Source: Allacma fusca
Lineage: Eukaryota; Arthropoda; Collembola; Symphypleona; Sminthuridae
Direction of reading: 5' to 3'
DNA length: 64,000 bases
Assembly: GCA_947179485.1 (NCBI GenBank)
Contig: OX359245.1
Location: forward strand, 37,745,067 to 37,809,066
The position numbers were made by a program, and so were the translations under genes. Under the pieces are notes generated by a model that ran no database searches, was not told the origin of the DNA, and worked only from the letters and a program-made list of their open reading frames with translations. Below are positions 44,600 to 57,309 of this stretch, piece by piece; the first letter of the stretch is position 1; each line of letters starts with the position of its first letter.

Positions 44600-47170
44600 C
44601 AAATACTTTTGCAAAGTTCATTGCTGGCAAATATATTTGCTGTACTTATGATATAGAATTACTGAAGCTACAAAATAGAAAAAGTGTCCGATTTATAATA
44701 ATTTCTGGACGAAAATTCTATAGAATGGATATGAAATTAAAATTATGAAACGCAATGTAAATATATTTTTGAACATCAATCATTGATCGGGAAAATTGTT
44801 TCCATTTCTTTCAGCTGAACTTGAATCGGACTTTGATCAGACCAAACCCGCACAGTTGGTAAACATTTGTGTATAAAAGCATCTCTACCTCACGATTACT
44901 TGCAAAATTAAATTCTAAAGAGTGGTTTGAATGATTCAGTTAAGTATCCAAATTTTTTTTTTGGAACCATTTCAATGGGAATTCGGGCTTTCCATTTAGT
45001 TCCAGTCTTTGAACTGAATTGTATTGAAAATCCAACGGTTAGCTTTTAGTGATCTTAACGGACATAGCAGCAACAGAGAGCCGGTTTTCCAATCTTTTGT
45101 AGAAAACCAATAAATAGACAAAGGGCACTAAAATGTAAATTTTATATTACAGTTGGAAAGTCAAGGGCGTCTTTAGAAAATAAAACCAATTTGTAGACTG
45201 ATTCCTTTGAATGAAAATTATTGAAGGCTCGTCTTACCGGAATATTAGCCTTGGATGCATTGCCCCAATTTGCCTAATTTTAAATTTCAACTCTAAAAAC
45301 TTGAATCCAAATTCATACTGGCAACAATTTTCCTAAGCTCAGTTTTTATCTACATTTTTTTTCAAGTATTGACAGAGGAAGTAAAAGATAAAAGAAACGT
45401 CAAATTTATTTCTGTACAAGTTTGAAGTATCAATGCATCCAATGAATCTCATTTTCTTCCCGAAGCAGAAATAAAGCAAATGCAAAAGCAAATCGAAGGT
45501 ACAAAAACCCGCCTAAAAATTTGGACTCACGTCTTCAGCTCCTGACGTCAGATTTTTTAACTTACGAAGGTGTCCTTAATCTCCAATGAATTCCCTTAAA
45601 ATTTCCCATAAATTCAATGCTTCTCAATATTTTTCTGAACACCAGACCGTCCACACAAAAATTATTCCGAAAATGCCTAAATTAACCTTCCAAAACTTTG
45701 CATCCAGAAATAACTGTCCTTCAGGCTCTCAGATTTTACGGGCCACTCCCACAATTTTAAACGTAAACGTCCCTTTAAAAGCTCCCTTAAAAACCAACAA
45801 TTAGCGGATAAATTTAGCCGACACTTGTAAGTTGTTTGATAATTTATGCTGACACTTATCAAGTGTCGGATAGTTTGATCGTTCCGTTCCCAGTGCCCTC
45901 TCTTACTAATGAATGTCATTAATAAAGACTCTAATTACAATACAAAATTATCCTACACGGCGTTGAACTAAAGCATTGAAAGGAAATTAATTTTTAAATT
46001 TATCCTTTAAAATAAAAAAAATATCATAACGTGGAAGCCCCTTAAAAGTACAAAATGATTTTTTTTACAGAGACAACAGAAAAATCCTTTGCAATTATAC
46101 CATTTTTAAGGGAAGCTTTCATAAACGAAAATCATTGAAGAGAATTTTTTTGTACCTTTTTAATATGTCATTTACATGGACCCAGGAGCTATACAATTTC
46201 CCCAAATTTCCACTACGTTGGTTATTTGTACAGGGTTTGCTGTTGGACCGCAAGAGACGGGTCTGGACACTAATCCTGCCCTATTTGAAGAGGTCAGGTT
46301 ACAAATCCTCTTGAGGGCAGATTGTCCCATCTATTAGGGCAATTATCCCTGAAACCATAATCTTTTGGGTTATTACCCAAACAAGGAGTTAAAATTGAGC
46401 AAGCTGCTCCTGGAAGTTCCTTTTGTAGTAAAACTCATGTCATTTAATTATCTCAAGTTTCCCCCCTTTCCTGTAGGAAAATCTCCCAATTCAAATTGGA
46501 ATAATCCCTGGGCTCCCAAATGTAACAATTATTGTTTCCAAATGCTTCAAATAATAGGGCTTATTTTCCCTACACTATTTTCCATTCAGTACATTTTAGC
46601 TCTTATAGGATTTAGCGTCTCAAGTTTCAGGCGTGTGGGGTTTAAAATGTATAATTTGGAAATTATAAGCTTGGGCCTTATTTTGGTAGCACATGTCCGA
46701 ACCCCTTTCTTATGGAATGCTAACACATGGATTCTTTTAATTGAAGACGCTTTGCTTGTAAAATCAGTAGTGGGAAATTAATATTTTTCAGGCATATTTT
46801 TGAGATTTAAAAAAAAACTGAAATTTTGGAATTCTTTTTGAAGGATAAATTATTCTCTATGAGCTTTAATAATTAATATGTTAAAACTACCAATCGACTA
46901 ATACAAAATAACGGCAAAGCTGATTAGCAGAATTCTTTGACTGCTACAATAAATATAATGTGTGGCGTCGTTACTGCACAATGTAAATATCAAAATTGAT
47001 TTGAGGTGAAAATTCTATTTTGAACAGTTAGACCATTTTGCATTTAAATAAATAAATACGGGAATAATTTTTATTTTAATTTGTCAAGCACTTAGTTCAC
47101 TTTGCATTTGGTAAAAACAGTCTTTTTTCAATGTTGCCTAATTCTTAATGTAATTATTAGTATTTTAATT
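44600..47170. other. End of the array and gene-poor sequence
   Basis: The last recognisable array piece is a diverged B-type 5' flank near 44650-44720. Beyond it I see no repeated module and no supported gene. The 138-codon plus frame at 46365-46781 has no recognisable domain. Confidence 0.35.
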
Positions 47171-47189
47171 TTTTAAATACATTTTATAT

Positions 47190-47530
47190 TTAGAACTTTT
47201 TACATTTAGTACGTTTTGCATATTTTGAATTTAGTATGTTTTGCACACTTTGCATTTAGTACGTTTTGCACATTTTGCATTTCGAACGTTTTGCATTTAG
47301 TACATTTTGTAGTTAGAACATTTTGCATTTAGTACATTTTGTATTTGCAACATTTTGGAGTTAATACATTTTGCATTTAGTACATTTTACACATTTTGCA
47401 TGTGTTTCTACATTCAATGTAGAAATAGTACATTCTGCATTGAGTTAAAATAATCTTTAGGACCTTTTGCTTTTATTTTCTAATGTATTATTAGTACATT
47501 TTTCATTGAGTAAACATTGTATTTAGAACA
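47190..47530. repeat. Degenerate tandem field, TTTTGCATTTAGTACA
   Basis: About 15 imperfect copies of TTTTGCATTTAGTACA-like units of 18-25 bases. Confidence 0.7.
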
Positions 47531-47539
47531 TATTTCATT

Positions 47540-50280
47540 TATTTTTAGCTCCATTCACAGTGTCTTCTCTATAGCTTTACACAGAAGATCCACTGAACCT
47601 GAAAATAATTCCTCTGAAACATGATCCTCCAAAATCTAAACAAGCTGACAAAAGTTGAAGTTTTTTTCTTCGTTTAAATCCAATCCTATGGTTTCTTATG
47701 ACGGAATAATTTGTCTCCTCACTTTCCTTCCTTGCTTCCATTTTTGTGTCACAATAGGCCATATGCCCTAACTGTATTCAAAATTACACCTACATGTAAA
47801 TGCAAGGATAAATACAAATGCCCAAAGAAGAGGATTAATTCCGTTTCCTTTCAATTGTCTCCGTAAAAACGTTTTTGTCGTCATTCGAAGGATTTACATT
47901 TGTGAAGGAATAAATTATTACACTTGTTCCACAAAATGGAGGAAATTTTAATATTTTTTTCTCCTTTTTATGCATTTTTGATGCTGTAATTTAAGGGAGC
48001 TGAGGAGGAAGTTTCAAAGGAATCTTTGTCACTTGTAAATTGGGCTTCTCATGAAGGATGAAAAATTGGACTGGACAATTGAAGGGAATGACGAATTTTA
48101 AATTGATCTTATTTTCCATTTTCCATGCTTCACATCCACACTCTCTACAATTTTATAGTGGTTTTACTGGGGATTTTCCCCTTCAATTTTTTCCCCAATT
48201 CTTTTCAATAATTCACGTTGATTTTTTTTGGCAGGACTATTTTTTATTGGTAGAGAAATTAAATTTTTGAAATTATTCAAAAATATCGGAAACTTATGGG
48301 GTAACTTGAAACTATTTTTGAGTAGTCAGAATTGAAATGTAAGGGTAAATATTGGGATTGAAAACTTTGAGGGTGAAAATTCTTAGTTCCTTTTAATTTT
48401 CTAGAAGAATTTCCGTGAGGCATTTCAATATTTTGTGAAATTTCAAGAACTATTTTACATTACAAAACTTCAGTGGCAATTTTAAATATAATTATTATAA
48501 AATTTGAAGAATATTTTTATTTGTACTGGAACATTTCAGTATAAATTTGAATTTGTTTGGAAATTTAAGTAACTTTTTGTTGATTGCATAAAAATTTTGA
48601 TTGCAAATGAAATTTTTGCCCCAATTACAAAAATGGAGAATTCAAGATTTTCAAAATAATTTCTTTTAATTTAAATTGGGATTTTTGGGAAAAATGATTA
48701 GCTCAGCTTCTAGCATTAAAATTGTGTGCTAACATTTTAAAAACCCACAAACGAAATTTTATTGCTAAAACTTTGAGTGCTGAAATGTTTTAAATTCCCA
48801 ACAGAAAATTTTAGATTTTGAATTTGGGGGCTCATTACTTCAAAATCCGGTTAGTAAAAAATTTTCCATTAAGATTTTGGACGATCAAATTTTAGTTTCA
48901 AATTAACAAATATCGGGTTTTTTAATTTTCAAAATTTGCTCATTGTAAATTTCTGATTTTGACTGAATAATAACACTTTGGATTTTAAAATTTTAGTAGA
49001 TAATTTTGAAATTTAAAATTTGGGGCTGAAACTCATCAAATTCCCAGTTGGAAATTTTGAATTTCCAAATTTCGGGATAACTTTTTAAAATTTTCCGGTA
49101 AGAAATTTCTGATACTAAAATTTTGGGCAAAACTTTTTAAACTTGACAGGAGCAAATTTCAAGTATTTTCGTAAATTCTGGGCATGTTTTTAAAAATGGC
49201 GAAAACTAATCCTGGATTTTGTTTGAAAGTATTAATTGTTCATATTTTCCAAAGCTAACTATTAAAATCATTTTCACCCAATTTCTTTAACGCTTTTTCC
49301 ATTCCGTTTGAAATTTCTAATAAAATATTTACCGTTATTTTGGAGAATATTTTAAAAATTTGCTCTTAAAATCAATACATTGTTAATGAGCACTTATACA
49401 AAAAAAATTAAAGGAAAACTTTTGCAAGGAGAAAATCATTTCTACTGGAAAGTGTCTTCCATTCTTGAGACCTGACAGTTCCTTTGGAGTGTTGGAAAAT
49501 GTTGTGGGTCTTGATCAGTTTTGAAGAAGACACTTGACAAGTGTCTCTGATTGAAAAAGTTTGATGGAAATGAATGTGGAAAGTTGGGTTAATGAGCATA
49601 TTTTGTGTTCATTTAAACTTTGGGCATAGCTTGTTGTCACTATTGTTTTTACACTTGGGGGAAAAGTTCCTTCGGAAAAAAACAGGATTGATTGGGGGAG
49701 TTGTTTTGGAGTAAAAATTTTTTTTTTCATTGAAGGGAAAAGAAGAAGAGGAAATGCTTTGGAAATGTTGACATGTAAATTGATGCTTTGATTTCCTCTG
49801 TTGGAGTCGTTGGTCGTGGAAATTGGAAGGAATACGAGTGCTCCCTTTTTTAAGGCTTTAAGAAAAGTGGATTGAAAAGGACGTGTTCCGTTCTAGTGCT
49901 CCTTTTCCCCCATACCCATGAAATTATATGGCTTTTTTCCTCTCCCCTTCAAACCACTTGTCCAGGTTCAATTCACACCTTCAACAACAAATCAACTCTC
50001 AAATTAATTCTATTCATAAGTTCCAAATTTTACTCACTTCCACAAGCACCCGATTTTTTTCCCATTCCTGACAAAATATTTGGAATGACAGAGAGTCCTT
50101 TTCACGCTCCTTCAGTTTTTAATTTCTTTCCCAATTTTATTACTCAGGGAAAGCTGTCGTGCCTTCTCAATTGCTCCAATACGAGATGCTCTCAAATTTT
50201 TAATAGGAAGTTGGAAAATATTTTTTATGAGAAAATACTTTGATTTCCTTCCAGATTTTATCCGGGCATGAGGGTTTGAT
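47540..50280. other. AT-rich gene-poor stretch
   Basis: 47560-48300 and 49400-50260 look like ordinary AT-rich sequence without clear repeats. 48400-49200 is rich in loosely repeated AAATTTTG/GGAAATTT words with no fixed period. No coding region is supported; the frame at 49872-50243 is unrecognised. Confidence 0.35.
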
Positions 50281-51400
50281 TAAGAATATTTTCTAGAAAA
50301 TATGTGGGCAAAATTTAAAAAAAAATGTACGATTAAATTTTTGAAAGATGAAAATCTGGAAGAAAAAAATGATTTTAGTACTAAATTCAAAAATAAGAAG
50401 CGGGAAAATTTTAGTCACATCTAAAGAGTAAATGTTCCAGGGGTAAAAATGAGGAGTAAAACAATAAAATCAAGATTTGAATACAAAACATTTCAAAAAT
50501 GTAAAAAAAAACCTTATTGAATTATAATAAACTGAAACTTTTAATGAAATTTAAAAGCAAATCTTTGAAGTGTAAAAATTTTAGAGAGGCATTTCAAGAG
50601 AAATATTTTTAAAGAAATTTTGAGGGCAACGTCTCAGGCGGATATCTTTTTAGAGAAGCTTTAGAAATTTTCAGGGCAAAATTTAAGGATGATAAATTTC
50701 AGGGAAAAGGAATGAATTTTTTAATTTTTGAAGTTTTTAGGGGCAAATATTTAAGAACGAAATTTGGATGGTAATATTTAATTGGATTAAAATTTTACGA
50801 CGAAAATTTGAAGAGTAAAATGTCAAGGAGAAAGTTTCAGGAGAAAAATTCTAAAAGTACATATATCGTAGAAACAAATGCATACGGGTGAAATTTTCGT
50901 TTCAAAATTTTAGGAGCCAAAGTTTCAGGGGTAAATTTTGAAATAAAAATTTTAAAGACAAAATTGAAGACAACAATTTTAGGAGAAAAGTTTCACAGAG
51001 AGAAAATTTTGAAATTGACAATTAAAGGGAAAATTTAAGACCATAATTTTAGTGTAAAAATCGTCAGATCAATATTTGAAGGTCAAAATTCTCAGTGCAA
51101 ATATTCAAGGCATAATTTTCAGTGGGGAATTTTCATGGCAAAATTATTGGGGCGAAATTTTAGGAGAGGAATTTTTAAGGAGCAATTTCAGGAGCAAATT
51201 TTCAAGGCAAATTTGTAGGATCAAATTTTTGGGATAAGCTTTAGGAGCAAAATTTTCAAATCAAAGCTGTAAGAATATATTTGTAGGCAAACGTGTTGAT
51301 GAACAATTTTATGCAAATTCTTAGGGGGTAAAATTTTCAAGACACAATTTTAGAAACAAATATTTAAGCAAATTCTTAGGAATGAAATTTAAATTTTCTC
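50280..51400. repeat. Degenerate field, AAATTTTAGGAGCAAA
   Basis: Dozens of loose AAATTTTAGGGGCAAA / TTTCAGGAGCAAA words at 15-30 base spacing, strongly purine-rich on the plus strand. No fixed period survives. Confidence 0.6.
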
Positions 51401-52770
51401 CCAAGAACATTATCCCAATTATTAATGTCAAAAATTTTCCCTGGAAGAAATAAGTACAGGAATAAAATCGATTTTATTTTAGAAATAAGCCTCACCACAA
51501 TTTCCCCATTGAAGCCATTCCCCTTTACAAATCATTCAGAAATAGATATGAAAATTCATCCAAAACCCTTGTAAATATCTCCACAGTGAGTAACAGAATG
51601 AATCAGAGAATTTCCCAGTATTCTCATAAAAATAAGAAGCAATAAAACCCTATGTAAATGATAAACATCCCGATACCCCTCTGATTCATACACACCTGAC
51701 GAGTGAATAACAAAGTAATTTCTCAAATCCGAACCCATTAATTTACACAGTGAAAAAAAAGAAAAGCAACAAAGGATTCCATTCCAATGGAAATAAATGA
51801 CGTCTGTCGAGGAATAATTCCCAGCAAAAAGTGAACCTCATCCTGTTTCATAGATTCCAATTAATTACTCAGATTTTCATCTCCTCTTTTTTTAACGAAT
51901 CTCTCTCCACTTCACATTTTCTAAAAAAAAATCTTCTCTGCCCCAAGTTCAAGCCATGCAATTTTTTTAGAAAACAGAGTGACTTACTTTTATAGGCTTC
52001 AATTGCCCTTTACAATCTGCAATAAAATCTGGATTTTTACTGCAATTCTTTAACACTGCCATAAAATAATTTCGCACTGTCTCAATATGCCCCATCATCC
52101 ATCATATTTTTATTCTGCTTATTTCAAAGCATTTAATTTTCATGTCGGAGCTCCAGAATTAAAAAAAACTATTTGAGACGAAAAAAAATAATTTTTTTAT
52201 TTTTCGCAACTAAAATTGCGGGCAGTTAAAATTTTTACAAGGGAATGCTTAGTCGGAAGTTCGGCCGTAAGGAATTAATTGGGAGCCGTTAAAAATAACG
52301 GTAAATTTGAAAGGAAGGAGCTGTCAAATTGAGGATGAGAAAGGTCAAATTTTAATGAATGAGCTCTGCTCATCGGAAATTTTCAAGTCATAAAGTACAA
52401 TTTTTAAAATTGATTCATGCGTGGGCTATTGATTGGAAATAGGAGTCAATGCTAAAGGAATGGACGATTTGATTAAAGGGAATGGGTAAGCGTTGAAATT
52501 CATTATAAATTGCTTATTAAGCGTTTTTTATCGTTTAGGGACCTGAGCATCAAAACTGCGGTGAAATTTCCAATCATCGAGGAACTTAATCTTTCCGATG
52601 CGTTTCAACTCCTTCATTTCTTATGCATTTGATTTTTTTTTGTGTGAACCATTTGAAGGCAGGGGTGCGTTCAGTTCGGAGGAGTTTACTGTTCCGGAAA
52701 CTGGGGCTGTACTTGTAGGAAATTTTAATTATCTTTTAACCTTTAATGAAACTTCAGTTCTCACTTGACC
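51400..52770. other. Unique-looking AT-rich sequence
   Basis: No repeat field and no supported gene. Probably intergenic or intronic. Confidence 0.35.
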
Positions 52771-52774
52771 TTTG

Positions 52775-53260
52775 AGAAAATTTGGAATGCATACTTGATT
52801 TTAATAAAAATTTTGAATGCAAACTTGATTTTAATAAAAATTTGGAATGCACATTTGATTTTAATAAAAATTTGGAATGCAACTTGATGTTTATAAAAAT
52901 TTTAAATGCGCTCTTGACCTTCAAGAAAAACTGGAATGCCTACTTGATTTTCGTAAAAACTTGAAACGCGTACTTGGCATTCGAGAAAATTTGGAATGCC
53001 CACTTGATTTTTATACAAATTTGAAATACGCACTTGATTTTTATAAACTTTTTAAATGCGTACTTGAATTCCTGTATGAAAATTTGGAATGCGCACTTGA
53101 ATTCCTGTATGAAAATTTGGAATGCGCACATGAATTTCTGTATGAAAATTTGGAATGCGCACTTGATTTTTATACAAGTTTGAAATGCGCACTTGACCTT
53201 TGAGAAAATTTGAAATGCGTCTTCACATTTGTAAAAACTGAAATACGCACTTGACCTTTT
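52775..53260. repeat. 30-bp degenerate tandem repeat
   Basis: About 15 units of AATTTGGAATGCGCACTTGA followed by TTTTTATAAA-like bases. Because the unit is about 30 bases, a plus frame shows ten-residue periodicity (ECxLDFNKNL); this is not evidence of a protein. Confidence 0.75.
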
Positions 53261-53264
53261 GACC

Positions 53265-54035
53265 CATAAATCCCCTCTCAAATTTTAGTTTGACGCATGT
53301 GACCCAAATTTCTAAATAATGTTGAATTTTCCCCTAACTTGACCAGAACTTGAATGTGACTTGCCGAAGATATTCCAGTTCTCGAGTGGAGTTCGGACTC
53401 ATTTAAAGATCACATAAGGGAATCAATTGACTCCAAAAGATACTGTTGAAGGGAGATGAAAGAAGTGAACCCACGAGTCCATTACTTTGTTTGATAATAT
53501 TCTAATTTATTTTTTAAGGCACACACATTCAACATTGTTTTCCCAGCGAGTGAGAGAGCCAATTAAATTCCATGGGAAATCAATTCCCGATAATTGGATT
53601 AGCAAACGAGATTGTTGAGATGAGAAGGAGAGCTCTCTCATTCCTTCCCCATAAAATCCCCCATAACTTCCTCATGTTTACATAATTGTCAATAAAAGGT
53701 GATGTACTCAAGCAGGGAGAATTACTCAAACAACATGTTCATCTCCTCACTACAATTTCCCAACAACAACCCATGAATCACTCCTTTCATACACACTGAC
53801 GTTTCAGAACTCTATTAACTCCATTTTTTATAACCACTTCAAAAGCTCTTTATCAAAAACATATGTCAAAATTCCCATGGAATTTCGGATGTCCTTCAGA
53901 ATCTTTTCCATCAAAATTTTGCAATTATTTCTATGCCCTCAAAATTTGTGCCAAATTTTACAATCTTTTTCACTACAAAAATTTGCTAAAATTTTAGATC
54001 TTTCTGCACCCAAAGTAACTTACTGAAAATTTGTT
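53265..54035. other. Unique-looking AT-rich sequence
   Basis: No repeat field and no supported gene between the 30-bp array and the next motif field. Confidence 0.3.
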
Positions 54036-54039
54036 TCAT

Positions 54040-54500
54040 TTTTGATTTTACATAAAATTTTTCCTCTAAAATTTTTTACGCACAGAATATTATACGAAAA
54101 AAGTTTACCATCCCAATTTTATCCCCAAAATTTTACCCCCAAAATTTTACCCCCAAAATTGTACCCTCAAAATTGTACCCCCAAAATTGTACCCCCAAAA
54201 TTTTTACCCCACAAATATTACGACCAAAATTAAATCACAAAATTTTACCCCGAAATTGTCTAAAAATCCTAAAACTTCACATCGAACGCTTGCTCCAAAA
54301 TTTCCCCCCTACAAAATTTTACCGCCAAAATTTAAAATACAAGTTACGGTTTACCACAAAATTTAACCCCGCAAATATTACGCTCAAAATTTTCACCAGA
54401 AAAATTTGTACCGACATTTTAATAAAATATTTTAGAAATTTCTCATAATTTGAGAAACTGTCCCCCCAAGATTTTTCCCTTCACAAATTTAACACCGCAG
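54040..54500. repeat. Degenerate field, CCCCAAAATTTTA
   Basis: Units such as CCCCCAAAATTTTAC and CCCCAAAATTGTAC repeat at 14-20 bases. The cleanest run is 54115-54215. Confidence 0.65.
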
Positions 54501-55370
54501 AATTTATAAATAGAAAATTTTTGTAAAATGTTTTACGTCAAAAAATGTTTTAGTCCCTAAAATATTTCCATTTGTTTTCATGGTGTTTAAAAATTGAGTA
54601 CAAATTCTTCCCCATTAATAATTTTTCTCGGGAAAAATTTTCCATTAATTTTTAAAGTTTGTATTCCCCATTTCAACCAAATTGACAGACCTCAGTGTCT
54701 AATTGAATTTAAAGGAATTTCCCCTAAAATTCGGAATAATTAAAACATAACGGATGTCTTGACTGTACAAGGAAAGTTTCTGTAAATAATTTTCAATTTC
54801 CAATCAACAAAAGAAAATTTTCGTCCCAAATGAACCGACACGCCAATGCTGGGGAGACGAAGGTTAAAAGAAGCTAAAACTTTGGCGCGTGGGTCTCCTG
54901 ATGAATTAATTCCAAGGGAAATTGGGATGGAGAGTGAAAACAAAAAGGAGCAGAGCAGGAGGAAAAGTTGAGAAATAATTTGGGGTTATCGCTTTAATTT
55001 ATCAACGCTCCGGCCCTGGAATTGACTCGCGAGAGATAAAATTAATAAAGGGAATGAAATTCCAAAACTTGCTCAGCCTCAGTTGAGTGGTTGAAATGCC
55101 GCTAACAAATCATGGCTTCTACATAAATTCCCCTAATAATTGGACTTGTTGTGCTCAACAAATTTTCTGATAAATATCATTTTCCATGTGTGCACGATGA
55201 GATACGTGTGGGCAAAACTTAATCAAGGCTAAAATATAACCTGGCTGGGATAATTTGATTCAATTAAAATATTTTAATGAACTTTTTGATTCCTCCTAAA
55301 ATGTAGAAATTTGGGTTCACAAAGGTAAAGGGAACAATTGGGGTTAAAATTTGCAAACAATTTTGTAAAA
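54500..55370. other. Unique-looking AT-rich sequence
   Basis: No repeat field and no supported gene. Confidence 0.3.
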
Positions 55371-55374
55371 TTTT

Positions 55375-55810
55375 GTATACAATTTTGTGCGCCATTTTGG
55401 GTAAAATTTTGCGTGCAATTTTGATCACCATTTTAGGTAAAATTTTGTGTAAAATTGTGTACAATTTTTTTCACAATTTTGGGTAAAATTTTGTGTAAAA
55501 TTTTGGGTAAAATTTTGCGTACAATTTTGTGCACAATTTTGGATAAAATGTTGTGAACAATTTTGGATAAAATGTTGTGAACAATTTTGGATAAAATGTT
55601 GTGAACAATTTTGGATAAAATGTTGTGAACAATTTTGGATAAAATGTTGTGAACAATTTTGGAAAAATGTTGTGAACAATTTTGGATAAAATGTTGTGAA
55701 CAATTTTGGATAAAATGCTGTGAACAATTTTGGATAAAATGTTGTGAACGTTTTTGGAAAAAATTGTGTGCACAATTTTGAGAAAAAATTTTGGTAAAAT
55801 TTTTGAGCAG
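55375..55810. repeat. 24-bp minisatellite AACAATTTTGGATAAAATG
   Basis: The core (about 55540-55745) has about nine near-identical 24-base units ending TTGTG. Shorter GGTAAAATTTTG(C/T) relatives flank both sides. A minus-strand eight-residue periodic frame (FYPKLFTT) is a by-product of 24 being divisible by three. Confidence 0.85.
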
Positions 55811-55814
55811 AATT

Positions 55815-56380
55815 CAATTGTAAATTTACGAAACATTTTGGGTTACGAGTGATTTTTTATTTTGAGTTGGAAACACTTAGACATTGAAGGAGTAAAAATT
55901 CGTAATTGTGGGTGTGTAAAATCTGTGAATAAAATTTGGAAAAAAAAGGAATTGTATACCGGTTAGAGTAATGGGAAATTAGAGGAATAAAAATTAAGAT
56001 AAGAAGGGGTTTTATTGGGGAGCAATAAATTCATAAATTTGTTGGAGGGAATGTGGCACTGATCTTCGATGGAGGAATGCACTGGAATCAGAGTGAAGGA
56101 CTTTTGGATGAAAGGGTGAGTTGAGACTTGGATGGAAGTGTGTAAATGCTATGTGTAGCTATATGTATTAGGTAATTGAATGGCGATAAAATTAGCTGAT
56201 TAAATGTAATGCTGGGGAAGAAAAGTCGTATTCAAGTTTAGCAAGGGTATAAAATCCATGGCAAATATTTCCCTTTTTCCCATTTAAGGTAATGCAATTT
56301 GCTAGAGCTCTGATCGGGCTGAGGTTAGTGGCTGCAGACTTTGTTTTGAGTGGGGAATTGGAACTTGAGATTTTGAATGT
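55815..56380. other. Unique-looking AT-rich sequence
   Basis: No repeat field and no supported gene. Confidence 0.3.
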
Positions 56381-56384
56381 AATT

Positions 56385-57305
56385 TGCAATTTCAAGTTCG
56401 AGTTTACATTTCAGATGATTTTTTAATTTCAAGTTCGACTTTACATTTCAAGTGATTTTTCAATTTCAAGTGCGAGTTTACATTTCAATTGAATTTTCAA
56501 TTTCAAATAAGACTTTACATTTCAAATGAGTTTTCAATTTCATGTGCGACTTTACATTTCAAATGAGTTTTCAATTTCATGTGCGACTTTACATTTCAAA
56601 TGATTATTCAATTTCAAGTGCGACTTTCACTTTCAAATGTGACATTCAATTTCAAGTGTGACATTCGATTCCAAGTGTGACTTTCAATTTCAAGTGCGAC
56701 TTTCAATTTCAAGTGTGACATTCGATTTCAAGTGTGACATTCGATTTCAAGTGTGACATTCGATTTCAAGTGCGACTTTCACTTTCAAGTGTGACATTCG
56801 ATTTCAAGTGTGACTTTCAATTTCAAGTGCGACTTTCACTTTCAAGTGTGACATTCGATTTCAAGTGTGACATTCGATTTCAAGTGTGACATTCGATTTC
56901 AAGTGCGACTTTCACTTTCAAGTGTGACATTCGATTTCAAGTGTGACATTCGATTTCAAGTGTGACATTCGATTTCAAGTGTGACATTCGATTTCAAGTG
57001 TGACATTCGATTTCAAGTGTGACATTCGATTTCAAGTGTGACATTCGATTTCAAGTGTGACATTCGATTTCAAGTGTGACATTCGATTTCAAGTGTGACA
57101 TTCGATTTCAAGTGTGACATTCGATTTCAAGTGCGACTGTCTATTTCAAGTGTGACAATCGATTTCAACTGTGACTGTCAATTTCAAGTGTGACATTCGA
57201 TTTCAAGTGTGACTTTCAATTTCAAGAGTGACATTCGATTTCAAGTGTGACTTTCAATTTCAAGAGTGACATTCGATTTCAAGTGTGACTTTCAATTTCA
57301 AGTAT
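56385..57305. repeat. 19-bp minisatellite GTGTGACATTCGATTTCAA
   Basis: At 56640-57300 the unit is 19 bases, with many exact copies (about 56925-57130) and variants GTGCGACTTTCACTTTCAA and GTGTGACTTTCAATTTCAA. The left part (56385-56630) has a longer related unit, TTTCAAGTGCGACTTTACA with an ATGATTTTTCAAT-type extension. Old ends and a homogeneous centre are typical of an array that expands from inside. Confidence 0.9.
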
Positions 57306-57309
57306 AAGC

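Noticed and set aside
46365..46781. 138-codon plus frame
   Set aside because: No domain, signal, splice partner or paralog recognised; AT-rich DNA of this length can give such a frame by chance. A protein search would decide.
49872..50243. 123-codon plus frame
   Set aside because: No recognisable motif and no paralog; it lies between degenerate AT-rich fields.
55425..55836. 130 and 121-codon minus frames with FYPKLFTT repeats
   Set aside because: They result from the 24-bp minisatellite, whose length is a multiple of three.
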